Assembly (NCBI GenBank): GCA_902775975.1
Contig: CACYOC010000002.1
Location: 82,988-146,987 of the forward strand
Direction of reading: 5' to 3'
Length of the DNA: 64,000 nt
Source: an uncultured Bacteroidales bacterium
Lineage (GTDB): Bacteria > Bacteroidota > Bacteroidia > Bacteroidales > Bacteroidaceae
Part shown: positions 26,948-37,372 of the stretch, piece after piece
How positions within the stretch are numbered: position 1 is the first letter of the stretch
How the letters are laid out: each line of letters begins with the position of its first letter
Position numbers and translations under genes: made by a program
Notes under the pieces: generated by a model
What the model was told of the DNA's origin: nothing
Databases searched by the model: none
Seen by the model: only the letters and a program-made list of their open reading frames with translations

Positions 26948-26990
26948 CGAGTAACATTTGACACTAATCTTAAAACGTAAGACATTATTT

Positions 26991-28733
26991 ATGGAAAACA
27001 ATCAGCTCATTGCCCAATGCGAGGCACGTGCAAAGGAATGGCTCTCTCCGGCCTTCGACGAGGAGACACGTAAAGAAGTAAAGGCTATGCTCGACGCAGA
27101 AGACAAGTCTGCGCTCATCGACGCTTTCTATCAGAACCTTGAATTTGGTACGGGCGGTCTCCGTGGTATCATGGGTGCCGGTACAAACCGTATGAACAAG
27201 TACATCGTTGGTATGGCAACACAAGGTTTTGCCAACTACATCCTGAAGGCTTTCCCCGGCAAGCAGTGCTCAGTGGTCGTAGGTCACGACTGCCGCAACA
27301 ACGGACGCATGTTCGCAGAGACTGTTGCCGACATCTTCTCAGCCAATGGCATCAAGGTTTACCTCTTCGAAAGCCTGCGCCCCACACCTGAGATTTCTTT
27401 CGCTATCCGTCACCTCGGCTGTCAGGCTGGCGTCAACGTCACCGCATCTCACAACCCTCGTGAGTATAATGGATACAAGGCTTACTGGGACGACGGTGCA
27501 CAGGTGCTGGCTCCCCACGACAAGGGTATCATCGACGAGGTGAACAAGGTAAAGATTGACGACGTAAAGTGGACCGCCAACAAGGAGCTCATCATCCCCA
27601 TCGGTGGTGAGATGGACTGGGACTACATCCAGGCTGTCAAGGAGGCTATGGTCGATCAGGATGTCATCCTGCGCCAGAAGGATCTCAACATTGTTTATTC
27701 ACCCATGCATGGAACAGGTCGTGTTATCGTTCCGATGGCACTGCGCTCTTGGGGATTCCAGAACATCCACGTCGTTCCCGAGCAGATGATTATCGACGGA
27801 AATTTCCCGACAGTTGTCAGCCCCAACCCTGAGAATGCCGAGGCTATGACCTTAGGTATGAAACTCGGTACCAAGCTGAACGCTGACCTGGTGATTGCTT
27901 CTGACCCAGACGCTGACCGTTTGGCCATCGTTTGCCGCAACGCCAAGGGCGAGTGGGAAATCCTGAATGGTAACCAGACCTGCATGATGTTCTCTTGGTA
28001 CATCATCGCCAACAAGAAGAAGCTCGGCCAGTTGAAGGGTAACGAGTTCCTCGTAAAGACTATCGTAACCACCGAGGTTATTGCTGAGATTGCCAAGAAG
28101 AACAATGTCGAGTACAAGGACTGCTACACGGGCTTCAAGTGGATTGCCAACGAGATTCGCGTCAACGAAGGCAAGAAGAAGTATATCGGTGGTGGCGAGG
28201 AGTCGTTCGGCTTCCTGCCTTACGATAAGGTAAGGGATAAGGACTCCCCCGCAGCTATCTGCCTGATTTGTGAAATCGCTGCTTGGGCTCGCGACAACGG
28301 TATGACGCTCTACGACCTGCTGATGAATATCTATAAGGAGTATGGATTCTCGAGGGAGGTGACCATCAACGTGGTACGTCCCGGTAAGAGCGGTGCCGAC
28401 GAGATTAAGCAGATGATGACCAACTTCCGCAACAACCCGCCGAAGGAGTTGGGTGGCTCGAAGGTTTGCCTGTGGAAAGACTACCAGACACTGGAGTGGT
28501 GGGACGCACAGGGCAACAAGGGTAAACTCGACATGCCTGCAACCTCTAACGTGCTGCAGTGGTTCTGCGAGGATGGCACCAAGGTTTCGGTACGTCCTTC
28601 AGGAACAGAGCCTAAGATTAAGTTCTACACCGAGGTCAAGGATCCGACCTTCAAGTGCGCTGACTGCTACGAACGCTGCATGCAGGATGCCGAGAAGAAG
28701 ATTGAGGCTATCAAGAAGACCCTGAATCTCTAA
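26991..28733 (+). CDS. Phosphohexose mutase (phosphoglucomutase/phosphomannomutase)
   Basis: Interconverts hexose 1- and 6-phosphates, feeding glycogen and sugar-nucleotide synthesis; 580 residues in four domains. Motifs are the phosphoserine loop VTASHNPREYNGYK, the metal loop SDPDADRLAI, the sugar loop GGGEESFGF and the phosphate loop RPSGTEPKIKFY. Length and loops fit the large PGM/PMM2 subfamily common in Bacteroidetes. I use the ATG at 26991 because upstream in-frame TTG at 26958 is less likely. It is a single gene followed by a strong terminator. Substrate preference is not determined. Confidence 0.93.
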   Translation: MENNQLIAQCEARAKEWLSPAFDEETRKEVKAMLDAEDKSALIDAFYQNLEFGTGGLRGIMGAGTNRMNKYIVGMATQGFANYILKAFPGKQCSVVVGHDCRNNGRMFAETVADIFSANGIKVYLFESLRPTPEISFAIRHLGCQAGVNVTASHNPREYNGYKAYWDDGAQVLAPHDKGIIDEVNKVKIDDVKWTANKELIIPIGGEMDWDYIQAVKEAMVDQDVILRQKDLNIVYSPMHGTGRVIVPMALRSWGFQNIHVVPEQMIIDGNFPTVVSPNPENAEAMTLGMKLGTKLNADLVIASDPDADRLAIVCRNAKGEWEILNGNQTCMMFSWYIIANKKKLGQLKGNEFLVKTIVTTEVIAEIAKKNNVEYKDCYTGFKWIANEIRVNEGKKKYIGGGEESFGFLPYDKVRDKDSPAAICLICEIAAWARDNGMTLYDLLMNIYKEYGFSREVTINVVRPGKSGADEIKQMMTNFRNNPPKELGGSKVCLWKDYQTLEWWDAQGNKGKLDMPATSNVLQWFCEDGTKVSVRPSGTEPKIKFYTEVKDPTFKCADCYERCMQDAEKKIEAIKKTLNL

Positions 28734-28755
28734 TCGCCACTCGGTTGATACTAAC

Positions 28756-28800
28756 AAAAAGAGTCTGGACACCGTATTTTGGAGTCCAGACTCTCTTTTT
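28756..28800. terminator. Bidirectional intrinsic terminator
   Basis: Stem AGAGTCTGGAC (28760-28770) pairs with GTCCAGACTCT (28784-28794) perfectly, with A5 before and T5 after. It lies between the convergent sugar-mutase and pyrF genes and can serve both. Confidence 0.9.
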
Positions 28801-28817
28801 GATAACGCTTCATAACA

Positions 28818-29687
28818 TTAAAGGCCTACTTTCTGTAGTTCTTCATCCATCTGCTCTGCCAATTCGCGAGCTTTCTCAGCAGCTACTTCTGCAAAATCCT
28901 CACCGTTGGAGGCAAAGATAATGCCACGTGAGGAGTTGACCAACAGGCCACAATCGTTGTTCATGCCATATTTGCATACCTCTTCCAACGAACCACCTTG
29001 AGCTCCGACTCCAGGAACCAAGAGGAAGTGGTCGGGCACCACTTGGCGAATGTCTTCAAACATCTTACCTTGCGTGGCGCCAACGACATACATCATGTTG
29101 TCCTTCGTGCCCCATTGTTGAGATACACGCAGCACTTTTTCGAACAATCTTTCGCCGTTTTGGTCCTCCGTTAACTGTAAATCTTTACTTCCCTTATTAC
29201 TGGTTAAAGCTAAGAGTATCACCCACTTATCATCATAACCCAAGAACGGCGTCACGCTATCTTCGCCCATATAGGGTGCAACGGTCAACGCATCCACTTG
29301 AGTCTCGCCTTCAAAGAAACTGCGGGCATACATGGCAGAGGTGTTTCCAATGTCTCCGCGCTTCGCATCGGCAATGATAAAGTGGTTGGGATAGTTCTCA
29401 TGCAGGTACATCACCGTCTCTTCGTAGGCTGCCAATCCCATCGAACCTAATGACTCATAGAAGGCTAAGTTGGGTTTGTAGGCTACACAGTAGGGAGCAG
29501 TAGCATCGATGATGGCCTGGTTGAACGCCATAATGGCCAGCGAGTCGTCATATTCCTCGCCGTCTTCCAACTCCTCTTTGCAGTCGTTGATGATACACTG
29601 CGGTATCTTCTTGATGTCGGGATCAAGTCCTACACAGAGAAACGTCCGCTTCTCCTTAATCTGTTCTATCAGCTGCTGTCTGTTCAT
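28818..29687 (-). CDS. pyrF: PyrF, orotidine 5'-phosphate decarboxylase
   Basis: Last step of UMP synthesis; 289 residues. The length and the active-site motif [12 protein letters not shown] mark the type 2 (longer) bacterial family. Other conserved parts are [14 protein letters not shown] at the N-terminus, [12 protein letters not shown] and [10 protein letters not shown] (phosphate-binding region). Its start overlaps the prfA stop by 4 bp, so it is translated from the purM-prfA-pyrF transcript. Confidence 0.95.
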   Translation of the reverse strand: MNRQQLIEQIKEKRTFLCVGLDPDIKKIPQCIINDCKEELEDGEEYDDSLAIMAFNQAIIDATAPYCVAYKPNLAFYESLGSMGLAAYEETVMYLHENYPNHFIIADAKRGDIGNTSAMYARSFFEGETQVDALTVAPYMGEDSVTPFLGYDDKWVILLALTSNKGSKDLQLTEDQNGERLFEKVLRVSQQWGTKDNMMYVVGATQGKMFEDIRQVVPDHFLLVPGVGAQGGSLEEVCKYGMNNDCGLLVNSSRGIIFASNGEDFAEVAAEKARELAEQMDEELQKVGL

Positions 29688-30793
29688 AATTCTGACTCTT
29701 TCATTCGTTCTGCATTCTCTGCAACGGTGAGGGCATCGATCATAGGCTGGATGTCACCACCTAAGAAACCTTGAAGGTCATGGGTAGTATAGCCAATACG
29801 ATGGTCGGTCACGCGACCCTGCGGGAAGTTGTAGGTGCGGATTTTAGCCGAACGGTCGCCTGTCGATACCAATGTCTTACGGCGAGAGGCAATGTCATCC
29901 ATGTATTTCTGGTGCTCCTTATCATATATAAAGGTATATAGGCGCGAGAGGGCACGTTCCTTATTCTTAGGCTGGTCGCGCGTCTCGGTACACTCGATGA
30001 GGATTTCCTCCGTCTCGCCAGTATTGGGGTTCTTCCACATATAGCGCAAACGGACTCCAGACTCCACCTTGTTCACGTTCTGCCCTCCGGCACCCGACGA
30101 ACGGAACGTATCCCACTTGATTTCTCCTTCGTTGATGTGGACTTCAAACTTGTCAGCTTCTGGCAGTACGGCAACAGTAGCTGCCGAGGTATGCATGCGA
30201 CCCTGCGTCTCCGTGGCAGGCACACGCTGAACACGATGCACGCCACTTTCATACTTCAGCGTACCATAGACATCGGCACCACTGACTGCAAAGTCTATCT
30301 CCTTATAGCCGCCCACAGCACCCTCGCTGACACTGGTTACCGAAAGTTGCCAACCCTTAGAGTCGCAGAAGCTTTTGTACATCTTAAAAAGGTCGCCGGC
30401 AAAGAGACATGCCTCGTCACCGCCCGTTCCTGCACGGATTTCCATCTGTACATTCTTGGCGTCTTCAGGGTCTTTGGGAATGAGGGCAATCTTGATTTTC
30501 TCTTCCAGTTTAGGCTGCAAGGCTTCGTTCTCACTCAGTTCTTCGCGAGCCATCTCCTTCATTTCGGGATCCGTCTCATTAGCAAGAATGTCCTTTGCCT
30601 CCTTGATACTGTTCAGACAGGCGATGTAACGTTTGCGGGCATCCATGATGTCGCCCAAATCTTTGTATTCCTTTGTTAGTTTTACAAAGCGGTTCTGGTC
30701 GGCAATGACCTCCGGGTCGGTAATCAGTGTTGACACTTCCTCGAAGCGTGCCTCCAGTCCGTCGAGTTTCTGTAATATACTGTTGTTTTCCAT
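29684..30793 (-). CDS. prfA: Peptide chain release factor 1
   Basis: Recognises UAA and UAG stop codons and triggers peptide release; 369 residues. The tripeptide anticodon PAT is at 192-194 (VPATETQGR) and the catalytic GGQ at 236-238 ([14 protein letters not shown]). PAT fits the RF1 PxT rule rather than RF2 SPF, and there is no programmed frameshift. It is located immediately after purM (0 bp between the coding regions) and overlaps pyrF by 4 bp. Confidence 0.96.
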   Translation of the reverse strand: MENNSILQKLDGLEARFEEVSTLITDPEVIADQNRFVKLTKEYKDLGDIMDARKRYIACLNSIKEAKDILANETDPEMKEMAREELSENEALQPKLEEKIKIALIPKDPEDAKNVQMEIRAGTGGDEACLFAGDLFKMYKSFCDSKGWQLSVTSVSEGAVGGYKEIDFAVSGADVYGTLKYESGVHRVQRVPATETQGRMHTSAATVAVLPEADKFEVHINEGEIKWDTFRSSGAGGQNVNKVESGVRLRYMWKNPNTGETEEILIECTETRDQPKNKERALSRLYTFIYDKEHQKYMDDIASRRKTLVSTGDRSAKIRTYNFPQGRVTDHRIGYTTHDLQGFLGGDIQPMIDALTVAENAERMKESEL

Positions 30794-31981
30794 TTAATAG
30801 TTGAATTCTCCAAATTCTGATTTAATCGTCAGGCTCTTCTTGCCTTCCTCAATATGTCCTACCACTTGGGCGTCGATGTTAAATGACTTCGAGAGGGCTA
30901 TCACTTGTTCCGCTACTTCAGGACGAACATAAATCTCCATACGATGCCCCATATTAAACACCTGATACATCTCTTTCCAGTCCGTCTCGCTGCAATCATG
31001 GATAGCACGGAAGAGTGGGGGAACAGGGAACATGTTGTCCTTGACAACCTTGCAGTTGTCGTTGACGAAATGCAACACCTTAGTCTGAGCACCACCGGTG
31101 CAGTGTACCATACCGTGAATCTCAGGACGCAACTCGTCGAGCAGACGCTTAATGACGGGAGCATAAGTACGGGTTGGCGAGAGTACCAAGTGACCCATAT
31201 CGGGCAGTACTGTTTGTTGTGACTCAGTCGCAACATACGTAACGGTATCGGTGAGGGCATACTTGCCACTATAGACAAGGTCATTTGGGACGGCATGGTC
31301 GTAACTCTCGGGATACTTCTCAGCAAGATACTTGGCAAAGACATCATGGCGGGCACTGGTCAGTCCGTTGCTGCCCATGCCGCCGTTGTAGCCTTTCTCG
31401 TAGGTAGCCTGTCCTGTTGAGGAGAGTCCCACGATGACATCACCCGGACGGATGTTGGCATTATCAATAACATCGCTGCGCTTCATGCGACAAGTAACGG
31501 TAGAATCAACAATAATCGTACGTACCAAATCACCTACATCGGCCGTCTCGCCCCCCGTCGGCCAGATGCCGATACCCATCTCGCGCAGTTCTGCCAACAG
31601 TTCGTCGGTACCATTGATGATGGCACTGATGACTTCTCCAGGAACCAGCATCTTGTTACGCCCAATGGTACTGCTGACGAGAATGTTATCGACAGCACCC
31701 ACACATAGCAGGTCGTCGGTATTCATGACGATAGCATCCTGAGCGATACCTTTCCAGACAGAGAGGTCGCCCGTTTCTTTCCAATACATGTAGGCCAATG
31801 AAGACTTGGTGCCGGCACCGTCAGCATGCATGATGTTGCAGTACTCCGGGTCACCGCCTAAGATGTCAGGAATAATCTTGCAGAAAGCCTGCGGAAAGAT
31901 GCCTTTATCAATGTTCTTGATAGCGGCATGTACGTCTTCTTTTGCGGCACTGACGCCGCGTTGCATATAGCGGTTGTTCAT
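30794..31981 (-). CDS. purM: AIR synthetase (phosphoribosylformylglycinamidine cyclo-ligase)
   Basis: Closes the imidazole ring in purine synthesis using ATP; 395 residues. Seen are SSLAYMYWKETGD, the GGETADVGDLVRT loop, DVIVGLSSTGQATYEKGYNGGMGSNGLTSAR, and VHCTGGAQTKVLHF near the C-terminus. It is longer than the ~345-residue E. coli enzyme, as usual in Bacteroidetes. The start at 31981 (MNNRYMQRG) is preferred to the longer in-frame extension, which reads through a hairpin and has no conserved features. purC of the same pathway is at 35354. Confidence 0.92.
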   Translation of the reverse strand: MNNRYMQRGVSAAKEDVHAAIKNIDKGIFPQAFCKIIPDILGGDPEYCNIMHADGAGTKSSLAYMYWKETGDLSVWKGIAQDAIVMNTDDLLCVGAVDNILVSSTIGRNKMLVPGEVISAIINGTDELLAELREMGIGIWPTGGETADVGDLVRTIIVDSTVTCRMKRSDVIDNANIRPGDVIVGLSSTGQATYEKGYNGGMGSNGLTSARHDVFAKYLAEKYPESYDHAVPNDLVYSGKYALTDTVTYVATESQQTVLPDMGHLVLSPTRTYAPVIKRLLDELRPEIHGMVHCTGGAQTKVLHFVNDNCKVVKDNMFPVPPLFRAIHDCSETDWKEMYQVFNMGHRMEIYVRPEVAEQVIALSKSFNIDAQVVGHIEEGKKSLTIKSEFGEFNY

Positions 31982-31994
31982 AATCTTGAGGAAA

Positions 31995-32015
31995 CGTTGC
32001 GGCGGAACCGCAACG
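31995..32015. repeat. Perfect 8-bp hairpin between lemA and purM
   Basis: CGTTGCGG, loop CGGAA, then CCGCAACG. It fills half of the 43-bp gap. The GCGG-CGGAA-CCGC core is identical to copy 4 of the grpE repeats. Confidence 0.8.
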
Positions 32016-32024
32016 AACAGTCGT

Positions 32025-32612
32025 TTAGAATTTAACCTGTGGAGCTTTCTCAGCACCAGCTTCGGCTTCAAACTTTGTCATCTGCGAGAATCCGAACATG
32101 CCAGAGAGGATGTTCTTGGGGAACGAGCGGATGACAACGTTGTAGTTTTGGACAGCCTCGTTATATTTGTTGCGGGCTTCGTTGATTCGGTTCTCGGTAC
32201 CTTCCAGCTGAGCCTGCAGGTCACGGAAGTTTTCGTTGGCCTTCAGGTCAGGGTAGTTCTCCTGAATAGCAATCAGGCGTCCCAGTGCCGAACCCAGCTC
32301 GCCTTGTGCCTGCTGGAATTCCTTCAGCTTTTCGGGTGTCATGTTCGTTGGGTCGAGTGTCACCTGTGTTGCCTTGGAACGTGCAGCAACTACATCTTCG
32401 AGCGTTTGTTTCTCGTGGGCAGCATAGCCCTTGACGGTCTCAACCAGATTGGGAATCAGGTCGGCACGGCGCTGATAGGTTGATTGTACGTTGGCCAGTG
32501 CCGTTGTGGCGTCTTCCTGAACGCCGACCATGGAGTTGTAAGCACTAGCAGCCCAAGCGCCAATGATGACAACAGCTGCGATAATTCCGATAAGTGTCTT
32601 GTTTAATTTCAT
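32025..32612 (-). CDS. lemA: LemA family protein
   Basis: A membrane-anchored helical protein of 195 residues with one N-terminal membrane segment (about 6-23) and a long coiled helical bundle outside, as in LemA. Conserved parts are RRADLIPNLVETVKGYAAHEKQTLEDVVAARSKA (split), AIQENYPDLKANENFRDLQ and YNEAVQNYNVVIRSFPKNI. The role of LemA is not known; it is often paired with a TPM-domain protein, as here directly upstream. I use the ATG at 32610-32612; the longer frame runs through nonamer repeats. Confidence 0.93.
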   Translation of the reverse strand: MKLNKTLIGIIAAVVIIGAWAASAYNSMVGVQEDATTALANVQSTYQRRADLIPNLVETVKGYAAHEKQTLEDVVAARSKATQVTLDPTNMTPEKLKEFQQAQGELGSALGRLIAIQENYPDLKANENFRDLQAQLEGTENRINEARNKYNEAVQNYNVVIRSFPKNILSGMFGFSQMTKFEAEAGAEKAPQVKF

Positions 32613-32633
32613 AATCGTTATATTTTTATTATT

Positions 32634-32687
32634 ATGGGTCTTATGGGTCTTATGGGACTTATGGGTCTTATGGGACTTATGGGTTAC
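32634..32687. repeat. Period-9 tandem repeat upstream of lemA
   Basis: Six nonamers of ATGGGTCTT/ATGGGACTT type, the last decayed to ATGGGTTAC. They fill most of the gap between the TPM gene stop and the lemA ATG and touch the TPM stop codon. Confidence 0.93.
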
Positions 32688-33784
32688 CAGCGTGACGTGG
32701 CGCCTCCTCCGCCAAACGAGCCGCCGCCAAAGGAACCTCCACTGAAACCTCCTCCGCCGCCGCCAAAGGAACCTCCACCAAAGCCGCCACCACCATAGTG
32801 AATACTTTCTTCTATATAGAACGGATTGCCTATCAGTCCTGCAATACCGAGGATGCCCACCCACTGATACTTTTGATTGAGACGCAAGAAAAAGACGCAC
32901 CAGCCAACCATCAGCAGCAGGTAAATGCCCATGATAGTAGCAACTTCGTCGTCTATATCGTCATCCTGGCTGGACAGTTGCATGACGGGAAGGTCTTTCT
33001 TCTGGAGTGTTGAGAAAAGTGCCTCGCTGAGATAGAGCATGGCACTGTCGGGTTGTTCAGCACGCATGGCAGGAACTACATACTTTTGTTCCAATCGGTG
33101 ACACTCCACATCCGTCAAGTCGGCTTCCAACGAACGTCCCGGCGAGATGTTGATGCTATGATCTTGATAGCCTACCACCACGATGAGACCACGGTCGCCA
33201 TAGCCTACACCATATCTGTTGCCTACATCCTGTGCCATACGGAAAGGATCGTCGTTTGCAATGTGGTTGACGATGATGAATACCGACTGGACACCTAATT
33301 CCTTTTCCAGTCGCTTTAGTGTGGCATTCATGCGGTCCGTTGTGTTATGCGACAAAACATGATCGGGATTAGAGACGTACTGCGTTGAGTCTTTTAAGTA
33401 AGGTATTGGAATGTCGGCAGCGCTCCAGTAATGTTCTTCCGTATTACTGACGGCCTGCGAGGTAGGCCTCTCCTCTGCAACAGGCAGCTGACTCACACAG
33501 CTGACCACCATGGCGAGGATACCCAACACGAAGACCCATCCCCATATTCTGCGCCATTTGGCCCATTCGGGGTGCTGCTGCTTGAATTCCCAGAACAGTT
33601 CATGCCGCTTTTGACGATATTCACGTGCCAAGACCTCGTACTTCCTTGAATACTGCTCCGTCAGGTATGATGACGACAAATTCCATCCCAGCTGCGAGTT
33701 CTCTATGTCGTAAGAGTCCTCCAGAGCATGGATGGCGTCATTATACTGACGTGTGAGCCGGTTGACTTGGTCGGTGTAGGTCAT
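32684..33784 (-). CDS. TPM-domain membrane protein with glycine-rich tail
   Basis: A 366-residue membrane protein. An N-terminal cytosolic helical region (1-78) is followed by a membrane segment (about 80-100), a TPM domain (about 128-255; YVSNPDHVLS, VFIIVNHIA, YGVGYGDRGLIVVVGYQDHSINISPGRSLE), further membrane segments (about 285-325) and a Gly/Ser/Phe-rich tail ending GGGGATSRW. TPM domains occur in YgcG-like proteins and in the plant photosystem repair factor TLP18.3. The lemA neighbour is the usual context. The function is unknown. The N-terminal helical region is unlike the typical signal-peptide start of this family. Confidence 0.85.
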   Translation of the reverse strand: MTYTDQVNRLTRQYNDAIHALEDSYDIENSQLGWNLSSSYLTEQYSRKYEVLAREYRQKRHELFWEFKQQHPEWAKWRRIWGWVFVLGILAMVVSCVSQLPVAEERPTSQAVSNTEEHYWSAADIPIPYLKDSTQYVSNPDHVLSHNTTDRMNATLKRLEKELGVQSVFIIVNHIANDDPFRMAQDVGNRYGVGYGDRGLIVVVGYQDHSINISPGRSLEADLTDVECHRLEQKYVVPAMRAEQPDSAMLYLSEALFSTLQKKDLPVMQLSSQDDDIDDEVATIMGIYLLLMVGWCVFFLRLNQKYQWVGILGIAGLIGNPFYIEESIHYGGGGFGGGSFGGGGGGFSGGSFGGGSFGGGGATSRW

Positions 33785-33823
33785 AATAACTGATTATTCT
33801 AGCGGCAAAACCGCTGGATACTT

Positions 33824-34570
33824 TTATTTTTCGTGCCAGAACTCCCAGGAAGCAAAGGCCTGCAAGAGCAGCATCTCCAGTCCGTTCTTGGTCTGTGCGC
33901 CATACTCAGCACCACGCTTCATGAAGAGTGTCTCGTCCGGATTATAGATGAGGTCGTAGAGAATGGTGTGTGAATCCATAGCCTCGTAGGGGAGGTTAGG
34001 ACACACTTCCGTCTTAGGATACATGCCGAGAGGCGTGCAGTTGACGATAACATTGTATTCACGGATGATTTCTGGCGTGATGTTCTGATACTGAATAGTT
34101 CCTTGACGTTCAAATCTGCTAACAAATACGGTTTCAAGTCCCAGGTTACGCAGTCCGAAGTCTATTGCTTTCGAAGCGCCGCCAGTACCTAAGATGAGCG
34201 CTTTCTTGTGCCACTTGCTATCCAGCATAGGCTCAATGCTCTTGGTAAAACCAATCACATCACTGTTATAGCCTTTCAGTATGACATCATTACCTTCGTG
34301 TATCACCTTGATTACATTGACAGCTCCGATGGCACGAGCCTCTGGAGAGATGTGGTCAAGATAGGGCATCACCTTCTCCTTGTAGGGGATTGTCACATTG
34401 AGTCCACGAAGGTTAGGGTTGGAACTCAGAATTTCATCGAGCGCATCGATGGTTGAGATTTCGTAGTTTTCATAGATGGCGTCAATTCCCTCATCCTGGA
34501 ACTTCTGATTGAAGTAACTGATGGAGAAGGAATGACCAAGAGGAAAACCGATGAGTCCGTATTTATCCAT
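33824..34570 (-). CDS. aroE: AroE, shikimate dehydrogenase
   Basis: NADPH-dependent reduction of 3-dehydroshikimate in aromatic amino acid synthesis; 248 residues. The N-terminal substrate domain has GFPLGHSFSISYFN and NVTIPYKEKVMPYLD (catalytic Lys). The Rossmann domain has ILGTGGASKAIDFGL and VNCTPLGMYP; the end has NGLEMLLLQAFASWEFW. It begins 11 bp after menG on the same strand. The gap after it holds a small AGCGG-N4-ACCGCT dyad near 33800. Confidence 0.94.
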   Translation of the reverse strand: MDKYGLIGFPLGHSFSISYFNQKFQDEGIDAIYENYEISTIDALDEILSSNPNLRGLNVTIPYKEKVMPYLDHISPEARAIGAVNVIKVIHEGNDVILKGYNSDVIGFTKSIEPMLDSKWHKKALILGTGGASKAIDFGLRNLGLETVFVSRFERQGTIQYQNITPEIIREYNVIVNCTPLGMYPKTEVCPNLPYEAMDSHTILYDLIYNPDETLFMKRGAEYGAQTKNGLEMLLLQAFASWEFWHEK

Positions 34571-34581
34571 ATTGTTAACGT

Positions 34582-35316
34582 TTATTTGGTTGCAAAATAT
34601 AGTGTACAGATGCCAAAGGTCAGTCGTTGGAACTGTGCCTGTCGGAACCCCGCCTGTTGTAAGATTTCCACCATTCGTTCACCTTGTGGGAAGGCTTCGA
34701 TGGTCTTTGTCAGATAGGTGTAGGCTTCCGAGTCTTTAGAGATGAGCCGTCCGTAGAGCGGGAGAACGGTGTGCGAATAGAGTTGAAAGAGTTGACGAAC
34801 GGGGAAAGCAACGGGTTGAGTCAGTTCCAAGATACAGAGATGTCCGCCAGGACGAAGCACTCTGCACATCTCGCGCAGTCCTTTGTCAAGGTCGGCAAAG
34901 TTTCGAATGCCGAAAGCTGCTATCACAGCATCATAGCTATTGTCGTCAAAAGTAAGTGCCGTGCAGTCCTGCCGCTCAAAGGAAATACGTTCTTGCAGTC
35001 CCATTAGTTCTACTTTCTTCCGTCCGACAGCCATCATACCTTCGCTGATATCCACACCTTTAATGCTGACAGAGGGCAAAAACCTACAAGTCTGAATAGC
35101 AAAATCGCCTGTTCCCGTTGCAATGTCCAAGACCTCTTTAGGTGCAAAGGGTTGCAGTTTTCTAATAGCCTTACGCCGCCAGTAACGGTCAATATTCCAC
35201 GAGAGACGATGATTCAGCGTGTCGTATGTGGAAGCAATGTTGTCAAACATCTGCTCCACCTGCTGAGTCTTGTCAGTTTTGGCACCGTAAGGGATAATCG
35301 TCTCTTGCTGATACAT
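34582..35316 (-). CDS. menG: Demethylmenaquinone methyltransferase (MenG/UbiE)
   Basis: SAM-dependent C-methylation in the last step of menaquinone synthesis; 244 residues. Class I methyltransferase with motif [15 protein letters not shown], the UbiE signatures [20 protein letters not shown] and [25 protein letters not shown] (each seen in part), and [14 protein letters not shown]. menA, the preceding prenylation step, is in the same window at 38455. The gene is 37 bp after purC on the same strand. Confidence 0.94.
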   Translation of the reverse strand: MYQQETIIPYGAKTDKTQQVEQMFDNIASTYDTLNHRLSWNIDRYWRRKAIRKLQPFAPKEVLDIATGTGDFAIQTCRFLPSVSIKGVDISEGMMAVGRKKVELMGLQERISFERQDCTALTFDDNSYDAVIAAFGIRNFADLDKGLREMCRVLRPGGHLCILELTQPVAFPVRQLFQLYSHTVLPLYGRLISKDSEAYTYLTKTIEAFPQGERMVEILQQAGFRQAQFQRLTFGICTLYFATK

Positions 35317-35353
35317 AAGGAATCAAATAACTTTGATAAAATGTAGTGTACTT

Positions 35354-36304
35354 TTATGAACGGGTTTTAAGATACGTACTGACGTTCTGCTCGATACGAG
35401 CAGCCAAGTCTTCGCTGTCAGCCGCCTTTTCGAAGCGTTCGCCGGTGATGTGTTCATAGAGTTCGATGTATCGCTCGCTGACGCTCTCGGCATATTCGTC
35501 AGTGATTTCAGGCATGGTCTGACCGGGTTCGTTCATGAAGTTATGCTCGATGAGCCATTGGCGTACAAACTCCTTGGAGAGTTGTTTCTGCGGTTCGCCC
35601 TTTGCCAGCTTTTCTTCGTAGCCGTCAGCATAGAAGTAGCGTGAAGAGTCTGGGGTGTGGATCTCGTCTATGAGATACACTTTCCCGTCGCGCTTGCCAA
35701 ATTCGTATTTTGTATCGACGAGAATCAGTCCGCGCTGGGCGGCAATCTCCTGACCGCGAGCGAATATTCTACGGGTATAATCCTCCATGATGGCATAGTC
35801 TGTGGCGGAGACCAGTCCTTGTGCGATGATTTCCTCTTTCGAAATATTCAGGTCGTGACCTTCGTCAGCCTTAGTGGTTGGAGTGATGATAGGTTCGGGG
35901 AACCGCTCGTTTTCTTTCATGCCGTCAGGCAGTTTGACACCGCAAAGTTCACGACAGCCATTTTTGTATTCACGCCAGGCAGAGCCCGTCAGGATAGAAC
36001 GGATAATCATCTCCACGCGGAATCCTTCACACTTCAGTCCAACAGTTACCATGGGGTCTGGCGTTGCCAGTTTCCAATTCGGACAAATATCGGCGGTAGC
36101 GTCCAGGAACTTGGCGGCAATCTGGTTCAACACTTGTCCTTTGTAGGGAATACCTTTGGGCAGGATGACGTCAAAGGCCGAAATACGGTCTGTCGCTACC
36201 ATGACCATCAGGTCGTCGTTGATGTTGTAAACGTCACGTACCTTACCATGGTACACGCTCTTTTGTCCTTCAAAATTGAAGTCAGTCTTTGTTAATGCTT
36301 TCAT
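35354..36304 (-). CDS. purC: SAICAR synthetase
   Basis: Joins CAIR and aspartate with ATP in purine synthesis; 316 residues. Seen are [25 protein letters not shown] in part, [42 protein letters not shown] and [11 protein letters not shown]. Length about 315 fits the larger bacterial and fungal-type PurC. I choose the ATG at 36304 ([11 protein letters not shown]); it lies 23 bp inside the phoH-like gene, so the two overlap and are probably coupled. Confidence 0.94.
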   Translation of the reverse strand: MKALTKTDFNFEGQKSVYHGKVRDVYNINDDLMVMVATDRISAFDVILPKGIPYKGQVLNQIAAKFLDATADICPNWKLATPDPMVTVGLKCEGFRVEMIIRSILTGSAWREYKNGCRELCGVKLPDGMKENERFPEPIITPTTKADEGHDLNISKEEIIAQGLVSATDYAIMEDYTRRIFARGQEIAAQRGLILVDTKYEFGKRDGKVYLIDEIHTPDSSRYFYADGYEEKLAKGEPQKQLSKEFVRQWLIEHNFMNEPGQTMPEITDEYAESVSERYIELYEHITGERFEKAADSEDLAARIEQNVSTYLKTRS

Positions 36305-37247
36305 TTTTATGTAGTTTGTCGTTTTGTTCGTATGCCTTGACAATGCGGGTCACCAATTTGTGACGCACAATGTCTTTGCCGTTGAGATTGACCACACCAA
36401 TGCCTGGCACGTCTTTCAGAATCTCCAGTGCATCGACAAGTCCTGACTTTTGTGAACGGGGCAAGTCTATCTGTGAGGTGTCACCTGTGATGATCATCTT
36501 GGTGTTCCAACCCATACGGGTTAAGAACATGCGTAACTGCTGGGGCGTGGTGTTTTGTGCTTCGTCCAGAATGACGACGGCATCGCTCAAGGTTCTTCCA
36601 CGCATAAATGCCAAAGGGGCTATTTGAATGATGTGATGCTCCATCATTTCTTGCAGTTTAGCTTGTGGAAGCATGTCTTCCAATGCATCGTATAGAGGTT
36701 GAAGATACGGGTCTATCTTATCCTTCATGTCGCCTGGCAGAAATCCGAGTTTCTCGCCCGCTTCAACGGCAGGGCGGGAGAGGATAATCTTCTTGGCGGT
36801 TTTCTCTTTCAGTGCCTTGACGGCCAGAGCAATGGACAGATAAGTCTTACCCGTTCCTGCCGGACCCACGGCAAACACCATGTCGTTGTCCTCATAGGTG
36901 TCTATCAGCTTCTGTTGGTTTTCCGAGCGAGCCTTGATGGCACGGCCAGACATGGTATATACCAGAACACCTTCCGGAATGTCGTCATTGGTGCGATGAC
37001 CTTTGATGATATCCAAGATGTCTTCTTCTTTCAGGGAGTTGAATTTAAGTACATGCTGGCGCATTTTCTCAGCAGCCTCCTCGAAAGCGGCCATCTGTTC
37101 TTCGTCGCCCAGTATGCGCATCACATTGTCGCGGGCCACAATGCGTAGTTTAGGATACAGCGCCCTTATCATCTGCAGATGCTGGTTGCCCGCTCCGTAA
37201 AACACCACGGGATCGATATCCTCTAATACAAAATGTTTCTCTATCAC
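36282..37247 (-). CDS. PhoH-like ATPase
   Basis: A predicted RNA-linked ATPase of 321 residues. The P-loop is [11 protein letters not shown], with [28 protein letters not shown], Walker [15 protein letters not shown] and [20 protein letters not shown], all typical of PhoH/YbeZ. An N-terminal domain of about 110 residues precedes the ATPase core. Work on YbeZ links it to rRNA maturation together with YbeY; ybeY is not in the window. Its 3' end overlaps the purC start. Confidence 0.93.
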   Translation of the reverse strand: MIEKHFVLEDIDPVVFYGAGNQHLQMIRALYPKLRIVARDNVMRILGDEEQMAAFEEAAEKMRQHVLKFNSLKEEDILDIIKGHRTNDDIPEGVLVYTMSGRAIKARSENQQKLIDTYEDNDMVFAVGPAGTGKTYLSIALAVKALKEKTAKKIILSRPAVEAGEKLGFLPGDMKDKIDPYLQPLYDALEDMLPQAKLQEMMEHHIIQIAPLAFMRGRTLSDAVVILDEAQNTTPQQLRMFLTRMGWNTKMIITGDTSQIDLPRSQKSGLVDALEILKDVPGIGVVNLNGKDIVRHKLVTRIVKAYEQNDKLHKNESINKD

Positions 37248-37272
37248 GTACCTTATATAATAAATATGGCTG

Positions 37273-37280
37273 CAAAGTTA
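37273..37280 (-). promoter_or_regulatory. -7 box TAACTTTG for the phoH-purC-menG-aroE direction
   Basis: TAnnTTTG on the minus strand, 25 nt before the phoH-like ATG. It is divergent from the box at 37356-37363. Confidence 0.65.
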
Positions 37281-37355
37281 CGAAAAAATAGTGAATTGCG
37301 AAGAGTAAACAGAGAAAATTTTGCGGTCGGGATGGATAATTTGAGCTTTTTTTCG

Positions 37356-37363
37356 TAATTTTG
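37356..37363 (+). promoter_or_regulatory. -7 box TAATTTTG for the pseudouridine synthase
   Basis: TAnnTTTG element with 9 nt to the ATG at 37373, implying a nearly leaderless mRNA. Confidence 0.68.
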
Positions 37364-37372
37364 CAGCCGATT

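Noticed and set aside
26760-26957. 65-residue hydrophobic minus-strand frame in the lon/mutase gap
   Set aside because: It spans the 19-bp inverted repeat and A-rich stretches, with no promoter or homology; composition alone explains it.
32025-32900. 291-residue version of LemA with an Arg/Trp-rich and HKTHKSHKT N-terminus
   Set aside because: The extension is antisense-like read-through of the nonamer repeats and the end of the TPM gene; the conserved LemA start is at 32612.
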